DNA of 64,000 nt from Helichrysum umbraculigerum (GCA_949592205.1 CATIUR010000003.1:155748759-155812758), one strand, 5' to 3'. Counted from the stretch's first letter, positions 42,523 through 54,506 are shown. Program-made: numbers and translations. Notes: generated by a model not told the origin, from the letters alone.

Positions 42523-44159
42523 GATATTGGTTCTTGTAAGGAAGAGGTTTAAGGAGGGAAGAGAGAGAAGCAAATGGGGAGGTGACAAGTGTCCTCCTCC
42601 ATTTCTCCACCTTCTTCATTTCTCTACCATTATCATTTCTCCTCCACTTTTTTTCTTAAGTTTTTTTAGTTTTATTTTTTATATTAATTTCTTCCTTATT
42701 ATTAACTTTTTCGTATTTTTTTAATTTTTTTTCTTCATTTTTTTGAGTTCTTGTTATCGTGTGTTTTTTTTTTCCCCGTTTTCCAATCTTTTCATTTAAC
42801 CTATTTCACAACTTGTTTATGATTGTTTTTGTTTTTTTTTTTCGCGTTTTCAACCTTTTTTCTGTTGTTGTTTTACCGCACATTATTATATGTAAATACA
42901 ATTTTATATATAGTATTACAAAAAAAAAAACATTTATGTGATGCACCATATTCATATCTTGAATAAAATAAGTTATGATATAACAAAATTATAACTTCAA
43001 TGCATCGTAAAATTAAATTTATGATGCACCATATTTTATAACTATGATGCACCAACATTTATACACTAATAATGTTTATCGTATATCTAAAAGCCGGAGC
43101 GTCATATTTATAACTATGATGCATCATATTTTATAATTATGATGCACCATGTTTTATAACTATGATGCACCACCTTTTAATTCAATAACAATGTTTTATA
43201 GTATATTAATTATGAAAGTCAATGCATGATATTTTTAAACACTCGATGCACCATGTTATATAACTATGATAAACCATGTTTTATAACTATGATGCACCAC
43301 ATTTTATAATTATGATGCACCATATTCTATAACTATAATGCACCAAGATTTATACACTAATGATATTTATCGTATATCTAAAAGTTGGAGCGTCATATTT
43401 ATAACTATGATGCACCATGTTTTATAACTATGATGGACCACCATTTAATTCAATAACGATGTTTTATAGTATATATTTTGAAAGTCAATGCATGATATTT
43501 TTAAACAATCGATGCACCATGTTTTATAACTATAATGCACCACTTTTTAATTCAGTTACGATGTTTTATAGTATATTTTGAAAGTTGATGCATGATATTT
43601 AAATACTCGATGCATCATATTCAAAAAAAATCAGTGTATCATAGTTATAATATTGGTGAACACAATAATAATTTAATTTTAATGCATCTTGTTTTTGATA
43701 TCCATGTGCATCGCTATATATAATATCTGGTGCATCACAAATTTGAAAATGATATAAGAAAAAGAAAAAACCAAACAGAAATAAATGTTAAAAACTAATT
43801 TTTAGATTTTTAAAATGATAATTTTTTCTAAAAAAATGTTAACAAGTTTTATTTAATTATTATTATTTTTTTAACAAAAGTGTTATAGAAGTTTTTACAT
43901 ATTTAAAAAAATTTAAATTTTTTTAAGTTTAAAATCTTTTTTTTTATAATAAAACTTTATAATAAAAAATAAATTAAAAAAAGGAAATAAAAAAAATGGA
44001 GAAATGAAAAAAGGGGGAGAATTAAATAAAAAAGGTGGAGAAATGAAAAAGGGAAGGAGAAATGAATAAAAAGGTAGAGAAATGAGGAGACACTTATCAC
44101 CTCCTCATTGGCTTCTCTCACTTCCCTCACTTTTGCCCCTTCTCTCAGGAACCTTACCC
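42523..44159. mobile_element. Mutator-like (MULE) non-autonomous element
   Basis: Flanked by the 9-bp duplication TTTTTTCAC (42514-42522, 44160-44168), present once in copy 1 of the duplication. Long imperfect TIRs of about 75 bp: AGAGAGAAGCAAATGGGGAG and GGTGACAAGTGTCC on the left pair with AGAGAAGCCAATGAGGAGGT and GATAAGTGTCTCC read inverted from the right. 1637 bp, no transposase. Its core is a minisatellite. Confidence 0.9.
42943..43640 (+). repeat. Minisatellite of GATGCACCAT units inside the MULE
   Basis: Many degenerate repeats of a unit near TTTTATAACTATGATGCACC (about 22-24 bp), with a higher-order period in which TTTATAGTATAT and GTCAATGCATGATATTTTT recur. No coding frame. It explains most of the MULE interior. 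Confidence 0.85.
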
Positions 44160-44366
44160 TTTTTTCACACTAATAAAAAATTAAATAAAAGTTTAACGAT
44201 GTGTATATAGATAAGTTATTAGTAAATATTTGTTTTGAATGTTTGAAAATAATATTTTATTATTTTAAAGCTCTTTAGAATCTTTAATACTAATCCGTAG
44301 ACACGAATTAGTTAGAAATTTAGGTTTACTGTTAAGTAGTGTATATCTCTTTTGTAGTATAACTTA

Positions 44367-45320
44367 CTAGGAAATCAAGTAGGCTGTGCCCAGCCCACGA
44401 ACATTAACAGTAATGAATCTTTGAGGTGTTTGTTACATAAATTGTGAGTAATTATATATAAATTTAATTAGGTGGACTAAAAGTAGATCTAACTTTTTTA
44501 TTGGTTAATATAGGGTTTCTCTCCTAATCTTATTAGTTGAATATGACATATGTCCTTCTCATAATTTTAGGTTTACATTAGCTCTCCCTAATTAGGCTTA
44601 TCAACCATTTCCAATTAATTGTTATTATATAAGTAAAGTTAATCTTGATAAATACATTATTTTTTCTAAATGGTGCAGAATAATAAATTTTGACCCATTG
44701 TTATTAGAATCACATATTTTAATTCATAAATTGTTTGAGAACTTGAAATTTCTGATTACTTTCTCTTGTAGTAATTTTTCGATCACGTTGTGTTATATTT
44801 TTTTCAAGCCATATTGATCAAAATTTTGAAAGAGTTAAGTAAGTTAAGTTAGATAAAGTTGAAAGGTTGTTATTTTGTACCCATGACTGGTCAACTCATC
44901 ATTTCAAATTTAAAATATATGGGATACTATTCGTATTGATTGTGCGACCTTTAAAACTCATACAACATGCTTTCTTGAATTCGTTTGTTATTTCAAATAA
45001 TGTGTAGTAACAACGTCCACTAATTTAATAAAACGTGTTTATCAAATTCTTTCTAGTGTCGAGACATACTTTCACTAATCTAATCTAAACAAAAAAATAT
45101 TTCCTAAAATGAAGTATTTCAAAACTTTTTTATGTTCATTTTTAATATATAAATTTTGTTATGATTTTGGTCATTATATTTATTATATTCTATTTTAATA
45201 TGTTTTTAGTTAGTGTTTATTAAGTTTTAATATTTTAACTTTGATAAATTTGCCATGTGTTAGCTTTATAGACACTTATGTGTCATGTTTTGAAGTATAG
45301 TACGTCTTTTTTATAATAGA
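44367..45320 (-). mobile_element. Probable Helitron
   Basis: Plus-strand left edge is A|CTAGGAAATCAAG with hairpin-like GGCTGTGCCCAGCC; right edge is TTATAATAGA|T, a minus-strand start TCTATTATAAAAAAGACG. A|T target at both sides. There is no empty site to prove it, so this rests on terminal structure only. Confidence 0.55.
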
Positions 45321-46432
45321 TGATATTTATAAGTTCAATATATATAATATAAGTTTTCAAAGTTCATCTCATACAATTAATGAAATAATACTCATAAAAT
45401 TAATGAAATAATGACACCTAAGACCTAACATGAAACATGAAGAAATTGATTAAAACTTGGAAAGCAATTTTAAGATACGATTAAAACGAATCATTGTACG
45501 TTGAAATTTATTGTTATTTCCCATCCTCTCCTACTTCATTATAGAGACGCAAAAGACAAATTACTTTTTACTATTGTTAGTTCGGTGAACATGACTAATT
45601 TAATTTGTTATTACTTATAAACAAAGAAGTGGAGTGTTTATCTTAAAACACTAAACCTTAGGTTGAATTTTGAAACGCTAACCTGGCACCCTTTGTCCCT
45701 TCGAAAACATTTGCAAAGTTTTGAATCATTTTGTTACTTATAATGATAATGATATAATTAGTTGAACAAAAAGTTGTCTCATTTTCATTTATAAGGTCAA
45801 TAGTAATATATGTATATATTAAGATTAATATTATGATTAGGATTATAATTAGAAATGAGATTAAAACGCAAATTGATTAAACGATAATTAAAATCAAGAT
45901 TATGACATGCATGTGGCAACCATTTAGGACCTTTTCTTAAAGAAAATGTTCATTTTGCAAGAAAACATTCAACTTTTTAATGCTTAATTAACTTGCTTCT
46001 TTCTTTTTGTGTGATTATATTTTTATTTATGTTTTTAATATTTGACTTGTTTATTTCATTTTTTGTGATTAAATTTATAGTTTAGGTTGTTAATTAATTA
46101 ATTGTTGTCACATGTCAACTTGTTAAACACTTATGTGTCAACTTCTAAATGAAGATGATGCTTTTTTATATATACTAATAATAAAATAGGAAGATTTAAA
46201 AGCCGTGCTACGTACGATCCAGGAATATTAAAAACGATTAATCGATTAATATATATGATATTGTAAAAAACATAGATATAAGAGTTATGAATGAGTCGGA
46301 AAACATATATTCTTTTCGTACATGATGGGGAGTAATAAATCTTGACTTTTTAATGTGTAAAAATGTACAACGCATAATAAACGTATTATAATTCTCTATT
46401 ATAATTCTTAGACTATTTTAGACAATTTTGGT
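45321..46432. other. AT-rich spacer with Helitron-like remnants
   Basis: No gene. Near 46117-46215 there is ACACTTATGTGTCAACTTCT, TTTTTTATATATACTAATAA and GCCGTGCTACGTACGATCC, which resemble Helitron ends but do not give a complete pair. Confidence 0.4.
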
Positions 46433-47029
46433 TAGGGGTGTTCACTATATGGACAAATCGAATTGTCCAATCGGACAATTTGGATTGGACTATTTGGTTC
46501 GGATAATTTAGTTTTTTTTGGATCGGTTTGGTTCAAAACCGAATATTTATTTAGGTTTTTGGATTGGTTTTGGTTACCAATGTAGAAACCGAATAGTTCA
46601 AATTAACCGAATAATAATATATTAATTAAGGTAATACTTTCAAAATATGTACAAATTAATTAGGTTAATCACTAATATTATACATACTTATACCATTATT
46701 AACTCTATTCATCATTTATTACAAATTTCTTAACTATACCTTAATTTTGTCTTGCAAATTATTATATTTTTGTCACGAACTTAAGAAACGTGCTAATTAG
46801 TTTTGTTTTATAATCAAGTATTTTGATTTTGTTTGAATGTTTATATTATTAATATATGAAAGCATAAACCGAAAGTAAAAACCGAATAAACCGAATAGTA
46901 ATTAGGTTCGGTTTGGTTTGATTTTTTATTTGTTCGATTTGGTTCGGTTTCAATTTTTCAAAACTGAAAACCGGTCGGTTTCATCTATTAGGTTCGGTTT
47001 AAACCGAATTAACTGAATGAATACCCCTA
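46433..47029. mobile_element. Second hAT non-autonomous element
   Basis: Termini TAGGGGTGTTCA and TGAATACCCCTA, flanked by the 8-bp duplication ATTTTGGT (46425-46432, 47030-47037). The TIR start is the same as in the hAT element at 22956. The subterminal words differ: TTGTCCAATCGGACAA at the left, and repeated AACCGAA/TTCGGTT on both sides. 597 bp, no transposase. Confidence 0.92.
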
Positions 47030-47037
47030 ATTTTGGT

Positions 47038-47466
47038 AATCATCAAATCATTTTATGTTATATTCATTTCAAACCAAATTGATCAAAAAAGCTTCAACTT
47101 CGAAGAACTTAATCAATTTTCACACGGTTCAACGAAAGTGTGGATTATCATGGTCTGCACCAATAAAATTTCATGTTGACTATTGAAAAGAATTTTGATT
47201 GGTTAGATGAACACTTAATTTGGGACGAATGATGCATAAAAAAATTAGGATACAACTTTTATCTTAAGAAATTAGGTGAGGACTCGCGGCATCATTTTAG
47301 ATGTCGACGTGCCCAAAATCTAATCAATTTTTATTTTAAGTTTTTAATACACTGATTGTTTATGTGTTAAAAATTTTAGGAGATGATGTATCCAAATGTT
47401 ATTAATTTTGGTATATAATGCTTAGTATTTTACAACTGTACATGTGGTATTAGTGTGTGTGAGTAC
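47038..47466. other. Spacer
   Basis: Nothing identifiable; AT-rich with no coding frame. Confidence 0.5.
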
Positions 47467-48470
47467 TGATGTGGTGAAAGTATAGTCAATTAAAATGATA
47501 ACAAGCTTTAAATAAAGAAATTACTAAATAATACTATCACACAATACAGGCAAGACTGACCCGTTCGTATAATATAGCTTTATAAGTAAGTTCAGGTATC
47601 GAACACAGAGGAAGTTGAATCTTTAATTAATCCCTAAACTAATGTTTACAATTATTTACAATTAATATTACAGATAAACAGGGGGTACGTTTTAGTTCCG
47701 TTCGAACTTATATTTATTTTGATACAGAAATAAAATAACTCAAGTAATTAAAGTAATTAAGAGACAACTAAGATAAATTAGGTAGATCGGAGATATATTT
47801 TATCTAAACTAGCTATGTTATATTCAAATTCTCTTATATGTTTACTTTTGTTAGCTAATTGACTTTATGTTGAAATATAAAAGTGGATATCCTCCTTGGT
47901 CGGGTTTAAGTATCCTGGATAGCATCCTATGGTCGGGTTTAAGTATCCTTTATGAAGCTCTCCAACGTATATTAAGGTTAACTAACTTCGGGGTCTCCAT
48001 TGTTATTATCTAATTAATTATAGTTTAATCCAGTAATAATTATAACCTATCACGCAGTCAGGGTATTTAAGTTATAATTAAAACATAAACCTAAATTATT
48101 ATTCAACGCATACAAGTACTCACTTCCATATGAATATCATAATCATATAATCAATATAGATATAACCTTAATAACATTTATAAAATCAATTAACATAAAC
48201 ATATAATCAAACTATCATATAAACATCATTCATTTAAACAAATATGTTAAAGAACAATCAATATCCAATAATAAGAAAACAAGATCTAAACATAAACATA
48301 AGTAAAAAAATCTAGAATCGAACCAAAGAAACCGAATTATTCTTCGTTAGGGTTGCAAGTCCCCAATCCCTATCCTCCTAGCCTCCAAATTTGACCTAGA
48401 GTCGTTCCTTAACCCTTACAATCGACTTTTGCTCTCCAAATTCGTATATGGTATCGTCTGGCCGAGCCCT

Positions 48471-48480
48471 CTATTTATAG
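48471..48480 (-). promoter_or_regulatory. TATA box of the Athila-like LTR
   Basis: Minus strand CTATAAATAG followed by AGGGCTCGGCC. Strong plant TATA match. The CAACCGCCGGTTG-type repeats lie 10-150 bp upstream of it in the direction of transcription. Confidence 0.65.
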
Positions 48481-48487
48481 TTTTTCT

Positions 48488-48625
48488 GAACCGCCAGTCC
48501 AACTGCCGGTTGGAGTTTTCAACAGCCGGTTTGAGTACTTGGAGTCCAAGTCCAACTCTGCGATCTTCACCGACTTATTATTATAATATTCAACCGCCGG
48601 CTGGCTTAATCAACCATCGGTTGAG
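48488..48625 (-). repeat. CAACCGCCGGTTG-type near-palindromes upstream of the LTR TATA box
   Basis: GAACCGCCAGTCC (48488), CAACTGCCGGTTG (48500-48512), CAACAGCCGGTTT (48520), CAACCGCCGGCTG (48591) and CAACCATCGGTTG (48611-48623). Copies of the perfect word occur at 51913-51925 and 52731-52743 in the same element's neighbourhood. Confidence 0.8.
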
Positions 48626-48952
48626 TCCTCTTTCCAGAATATTCCAAAGTCGGGCCAGGTTTCACTTTTGGGCTATTAATCTTCTTAATCCGCTTTTCTT
48701 CATTTCTTTGGCCCAATTAACTTTATCCTTGGGTTTAGTCTTCAATTCAGGTCCAAATATCTTCAATCTTCAGTCTTCTCTTCATTTTCATCATTTAAAG
48801 CCCTTTTCTCGTTCTTTTCATCATTTGATTACTTTTATACCTAAATTACAAATATAAACATATTAAGTATCTAAATCTAATAGAAATGTAATAAAAGTAT
48901 ACAAAATGTAAGAATTATTAATATATAAATATAACATTATTTGATGTTATCA

Positions 48953-50486
48953 AATATCCTCACACTTAAGTTCTGCTTGTCCTCAAGTAGAATATATTCA
49001 TAAACTAAAACTTGATAAGCATCAAACTAATATTTAATAGCCAAAATACTTAAATTAAAAATTTGTTTCATCAATTAAAACTTTAAACAATTTAATAAAC
49101 ATGGATAACTATAATGTATAAATAAAAATTATTATTATTCTTTTGCAAAATATAGTTCATATATGATTAATAATATATTTATCCATTTTAAACAATCTAC
49201 ATTTATATTTCTGAATATATCTTTTATTGTTCATATATTTATTACTTATGATTTCCACATATGATATACTCTTAAACATAATCATGCAATTTTATTTTAT
49301 ATTCAAAATAAATATAAAAAATTCAATTTTAAGAATCTAGACATTGGTGACAGATCTGCATTTTCATGCAACAGAGCGACATAACTTGATTTAGGTAAAG
49401 CAATTTTTTAAATCAAACCAGCGATGACAGGTCTATACCTTAGTATAACAAAGCGACATAGTTTGATTATTTTACAATTTTATTTGAAAGATTTTCTTTC
49501 TTTTTGCTCTATTTTTAAGAATACTAATATGAAACCAGGTCTGTACTTAGTACAACAAAGGAAACAATTAGTAAACCCCCAAATATTTTTATATAAGTAT
49601 AAAGATATAAAATTATTGCATAATAAATCTAAGAATTAAGACTTTTATGTCATACATTATAATATGTATCATAAAATAATATCTAAATTATTTATTAATT
49701 TCTTAAAATACAAAAATCTTTATATAGATTGCCTATTAGTACATCACGTCATGTAACTATAAATTACTTATTATTAAATTGCTTACATTATATGTACAAA
49801 ACAGTTAATCCGGATTAAAGTCTAAACTTTTAAATACAAAACAAAACTTTTAATAAAAATATTCTAACTAATAAATACTTAGTTATTAACTTAAATTTTT
49901 TAAATTTGATAAAAATTTAAGAAAAATTTATATAGGACAAATAAAAACATAAATTAATAATTTAAAGAATTTTCTTTTCTTACTATCCCATCCCCACACT
50001 TAAATTATACAATGTCATCATTGTATACAAACATATAAAAATAAAGTGAGTAAAAGGAAGAATATAAATCAGAACGAAAAACTCCCCTGACTGAATTTGT
50101 AGAATTCATCATTGACTAGGTTGATTCTGTAATTTGGTCGTCTTCTTTGATCCTTAAAATAATATACAACATCCACACTTTCGTAGTTAATCACGATTGC
50201 ATTTAGCATATGCAATAAGCCTTTAAACCCCTCGGTATCCCAAGTGGACGAGTTATAGTCTCGTGAGGGTTTCCAGGGAACACACCCACAAAGTTCATTA
50301 ATAAGATAAACTGATTATTAGCTTCCAAAAATAAGGTGCTGAACTTAATGCCAGTTTTATATAAAAATACTATAAACAAAACAAACTGATTAGCATAATA
50401 ATAAAGAGTAATAAGTAAAAAGTAATAAATACAGTCATCCATAATAAATATCTAGAAATGTATCAATAACCACAATCAGATAAAAA
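48953..50486 (-). other. Internal, non-coding part of the Athila-like element
   Basis: AT-rich and lacks pol. Includes a three-copy degenerate repeat at about 49345-49570 (GACAGGTCTATACCTTAGTA, ACAAAGCGACATAG) and CCCACACTTAA-type words (49993) typical of purine tracts read from the other strand. No RT or integrase motif was found. Confidence 0.6.
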
Positions 50487-51814
50487 CTAATCATCATCAG
50501 AATCCTCCATCTGCCCAGGTTGTCGAGACGGTCCAGCTCCATCATCAAATACCAATGGTATATATGGCTGATACTGGATCGACCTATCTCGCAACAACTG
50601 CTGTAACAATCCATGCTCATAATTGGATCTATGAAAACTCTGACGCTGAAACCTATCAAAACTCTGCTCAAATCTCCTAAACCTCTGATCCATCTCATCA
50701 AATCTCCTAGTATGCTCTATCTCCATCCTATCCAATCTCTGATGTAACTCCTCAAAACCAACATCTCTACCACGACCCCTACCACAACCTCTGCCTCTAC
50801 CAACTGGCTGATCAACATGTGGTGGTGGTACCTCTGGTGTGTCTGCTGGTGGTGCTGGTGGTGCTGGTTGTCCTCTCAAACGTGCCCTCTGAATAGGTTG
50901 TTGTCCCGGTGCCAACTCCGGTGTCCATAACAATACACCCTCTATCACACCCTCCTGTAATATACCTAGCTTAATCAACTTGTCCTCATCTAGTAAGGAC
51001 ATCCCTGGTGCAACTGGTGTCAATGTCACAAAATCAGCAGGACCCATACCAAAATGCCTAGCCAACCTGGTAATATACTGGCCCCCACATAAACTACTGG
51101 TAACTCTGGTCCCCGTCGCCTGAGTAGACATCCAATGCAGTAATCTCCAGGGAACATTTACCAGCGTCCCCTGGATCATCGAATGAAGATAAAAGAAATC
51201 GGGCTGGTAGACCTTCTCAGGTCCAGTATGTCTACCACAAATGGAAAATGCTATCAACCTATGCAACAACCGATGTACATGACTCCTCAAATAAACATCA
51301 GATGGTGCCCTATGCCCATACTCAATCGTAGCAATCTGACTCCATAACTGGGCAACCTCTACAGACCAATACTGATCTATAACTGCTGCAGTCAAATGGT
51401 CAACAAAATGTGGATTGTGGAGCTCATCTGGGTGAAAGAGCTCCAACGCAATCCCAAACTGAATCAAACTCATGTCCCTAGGCTGTCCACCTAACTGAAA
51501 AGAAATCGAAGGCTGATCAAACTGCCTCGATGCTACATCAAACCTGACATCAACGAATAGGTCTGAGTCATAAACCTCCTCAACGTGGCATCACCTGTCT
51601 CTCCATCACGACGCGGATCCACAACCAAATCCATAACTGACCAATCTAAAATATCAGGAGTCTCCACTGGCTGTGCAATGTACTCAGCCAACTGATCAGC
51701 GAACTCAGATCGTCGCTCAGGCGTATAAGACTCGTGCTGAAACTGTAGATATGGATGGAGCTTAAATGATGGATCATCCAATAAAGCTCGTCCAAGCTGT
51801 CTCCTGGTAGCCAT
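50487..51814 (-). pseudogene. Athila-type ORF1 protein, one frameshift
   Basis: Begins at the ATG at 51814 (MATRRQLGRALLDDP). The first part runs to about 51580, where the frame changes; the second part then continues (DLFVDVRFDVASRQF, GIALELFHPDEL, IATIEYGHRAPSDVY) to the stop at 50487. Features match the retrotransposon ORF1 (Athila ORF-1 / plant gag-like) family: LIAFSICGRHTGPEKV, DFFYLHSM, GTLVNVPWRLLHWM, GGQYITRLARHFG. The C-terminal third has a Pro-rich stretch, RGRG repeats that may bind RNA, a coiled-coil-like segment (DEMDQRFRRFEQSF) and an acidic end (EDSDDD). Without the single frameshift it would be about 440 residues. A protein of a retrotransposon, not a host gene. Confidence 0.8.
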
Positions 51815-53362
51815 ACTGCAACAAAGCTTCAAAATATGTTAGAGGTGAATAAATAACAGAAATCGTGTTTTCTGTTTTCTGAAATATTTGTCCAACCGCC
51901 AGTTGACTTATCCAACCGCCGGTTGGTATCAATTTCATGCAGAATAGTTTCCTTTTCATGCTATTCTAGCCACCCTGCACAATTTCTCAATAAGTCCTAA
52001 GCTAAGTCTACTGTGTATGCTAAGTTATGATATATTATAGATTCATCTGAATTAAAAATGAGATAAACACATTATATCATATAATAATTCTAAGTGTTAA
52101 TGCTTATTATAAGTTTCCTTTTTGTTATAAAAGGGGTAGAACTATATTTAGGTCTTTATTTCAAAAATATATCAAATCATTAAGTTTTAAAATATCAATA
52201 AAGTCAAGTTCTATAGATATTTATATATTTTTAAAAGTATTTCTAATAGCACATTTTTTAACAAATTTTTAACATATCGATTACAACTTTTAGTAAACCT
52301 AAACAATATAATAGTTTTCGTATATGTATCGTAATTTCTCCGCATCACAAACCTTAAACAATCCTTAAAATACTATCCTAATCATTCAATCCGCAATCAA
52401 ACCTCAATATTTCAAATAAGCGCTATCATCACTTAACTAATGGTATTCAAACAAGTTTCTAAATACTAAATCTATTCGTTTATCATAATGGTTTCTACAT
52501 TCTATCTATATTCCGCAATCAACAATTACATAATTAAAAATCGTAATTTTAAACACAAAAAGTAAAAAGTTAGGGTTTAGATTTTACCTTTAATGAGTTT
52601 TGATCCACGAAAACGAAATGAATATGTGATGAACGAGTTTTGGTGGCACGGTTTTGAGGAATTTTGAATGTGTGTGGTGTGTGTAAAATGAACAGACGCA
52701 AGTCTGGTTGGTTTTAATCGAAAAAGTTATCAACCGCCGGTTGAGATTTCTAACCGCATGTTGCTTAAAACAGGCCCAGTTTTTGAATCCGGTCCATTTT
52801 AATTTTATTGGGCTAGTTAATTTAAATTTTAGCCCGTTAAAGTGTTTATTGGGTTTTATAGTCTTTTTATTCTTAAGCCCAATTTTGATATTTTATATTT
52901 TAACTTAACGAAATAACGCACCTTTTTAAATTTTAAATTATAATTAATGTTTTGATGTTTTTATTAATAAACGTAAAAGAGAAAAATACTTATCGTGTTT
53001 AGCAAGCACTGTTCTCTCATGAACTCTGCTCCTGCCTACTTCGTTACAAAAGATGTAAAATAAGTTCTACTGTCAACTTTGCTTTTTATCCAAATGTTGT
53101 ATACATCTGTTTAAAACAAGTCTACTTTTCAATCATCTTTTTGAACTAATAATGGAGTTTTATCCATGGCCTAGTACGTACCTGTTAAACTTTGCCAATA
53201 ATATCTATAAAAAAATCATTAATATCTAAAAATTAAATGAAGAATATGTAGTAATCTAAAACACACCAATATTAAAAATAACCAAACCACATTTAAACAA
53301 ATATATGTATTAAAATCTAAATAGATAAAATAAAAACACGAGTTCATAGAAAGTAGAAATAA
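51815..53362. other. Leader of the Athila-like element and spacer
   Basis: AT-rich; contains two near-palindromes at 51892-51905 and 51913-51925 just upstream of the ORF1 start and one at 52731-52743. I could not find a matching right-hand 5' LTR, so the element is incomplete. Confidence 0.5.
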
Positions 53363-53531
53363 TCTCTCCTATATATAAAACAAGGTTTAGGTGCTGAGGT
53401 GTCAACTTTTTACTGTATCTTTCTGACATGGCAGGCTTCCATTACATTTCTCCCAATCGGCCCTACTATAAGAGCCCGCTCCCGAGTTATTTTTTCGAAA
53501 GAAAAGAAGAGAAATGGAAAGAATAAAAAAT
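53363..53531 (+). other. Possible Helitron 5' end before the tandem array
   Basis: After an A, TCTCTCCTATATATAAAACA is followed by GGTGCTGAGGTGTCAAC, a typical plant Helitron start. No CTAG-type 3' end with hairpin was found before the window ends, so this is a lone end or the left edge of a Helitron that includes the array. Confidence 0.5.
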
Positions 53532-54473
53532 GAGTGCATTTATGGACTGGAAGAAAGGTGTTTTAAAATGTCACAGAAACATTAGTACATGATGGTATCA
53601 TTGTTGCTACTATTATCAATTTTGAGATCTTAAATTGTGTTGGGGATTATTATTGGCTTTCAATAGGTTTGTAATTTTTAGAATAAGTTCTTTTATTTTC
53701 ATTATAGCTTTGATAATGCTCATGTTTGTGAAGAAAAAAAGGTGTGATTATAGTCTTCTTATGTTCCTTATTTTATATTCTTGTCTAATCCTGCCAACTA
53801 ACCTATATATGTGCACATTCTAATTATCAAAGTATAATATATTAGTATGTCTTAGCTTTTAATTAATAGGAAGTAGGAACCCATTTTTCGGTTAGCATGA
53901 CAAAATGAACATATAATTATAATGATCTATTCTAAACTGCACTTTTTTTGCACCCGAACAGGAGATACTACAAGCATGGCAAAAGATTGAAGCACTACAA
54001 GAAAAAAGGCTTTTAGCGACAACAAATGTCGTCGCTATAAGCCCCATTGTCGTCGCTATATCTCATTTAGCGACGACAAAATCGTCGCGACGCGCTGTCG
54101 CTATATCATTGTCTCCAAAAGGTTATCGCGACGACTTTAGCGACGACAAAAATGTGGGTCCCACAAACGATAAAAAAAATTAAAAAACTTATTGCGACAA
54201 TAATGTCGTCGCTATATCGTCGCAAAAAGTTTTTTTTAATTATTTTATTTATTATTTATTTTCATAATAAAATTAATTTTAAAAAAATTTAAAAACTTAT
54301 AGCGACGACATAGCGACGAGAATGTCGTCGCTATAAAAAAACCCAGTTTACAGAACCTGCTGTATATTCTGCTTTCCACCCGGTTTTTTCCGAACATTAA
54401 AAGCGTCAACCTGCACCAGTTTTCCGACAGCATCAACAACAACAATAACAACAACAATGACAACAACATCAAT

Positions 54474-54506
<33 letters not shown>

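Larger units (their letters stand above)
37904..44212 (+). repeat. Tandem duplication, copy 2, split by three insertions
   Basis: Own sequence: 37904-38346, 40209-40479, 42386-42522 and 44160-44212. Insertions: Helitron 38347-40208, solo LTR 40480-42380, MULE 42523-44159. After removing them and one copy of each target duplication, the sequence lines up with copy 1. Confidence 0.88.
47467..48952 (-). repeat. LTR of an Athila-like element (3' LTR, minus strand)
   Basis: On the minus strand it runs from TGATAACATCAAATAATG (48952) to CACCACATCA (47467), with TG...CA ends. A purine-rich AAGTGTGAGGATA just upstream on that strand is a plausible PPT. A good TATA box (minus CTATAAATAG, 48471-48480) lies inside. 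GTTCAGGTATCGAACACAGAG near 47590 resembles a motif in the LTR-like sequence at the right edge of the window. Confidence 0.75.

Noticed and set aside
43000..43640. Regular repeats with spacers, CRISPR-like at first sight
   Set aside because: Units are degenerate, spacers are not unique, and this is plant DNA inside a MULE; a minisatellite.
46163..46215. Possible Helitron end (TATATATACTAATAATAAAA, GCCGTGCTACGTACG)
   Set aside because: Hairpin is imperfect and there is no CTAG terminus or partner end; left as a remnant.
48429..48857. 142-codon plus-strand frame in the Athila-like LTR
   Set aside because: It runs antisense through the LTR promoter region and the palindromes, has no domain, and reflects CT-rich composition.
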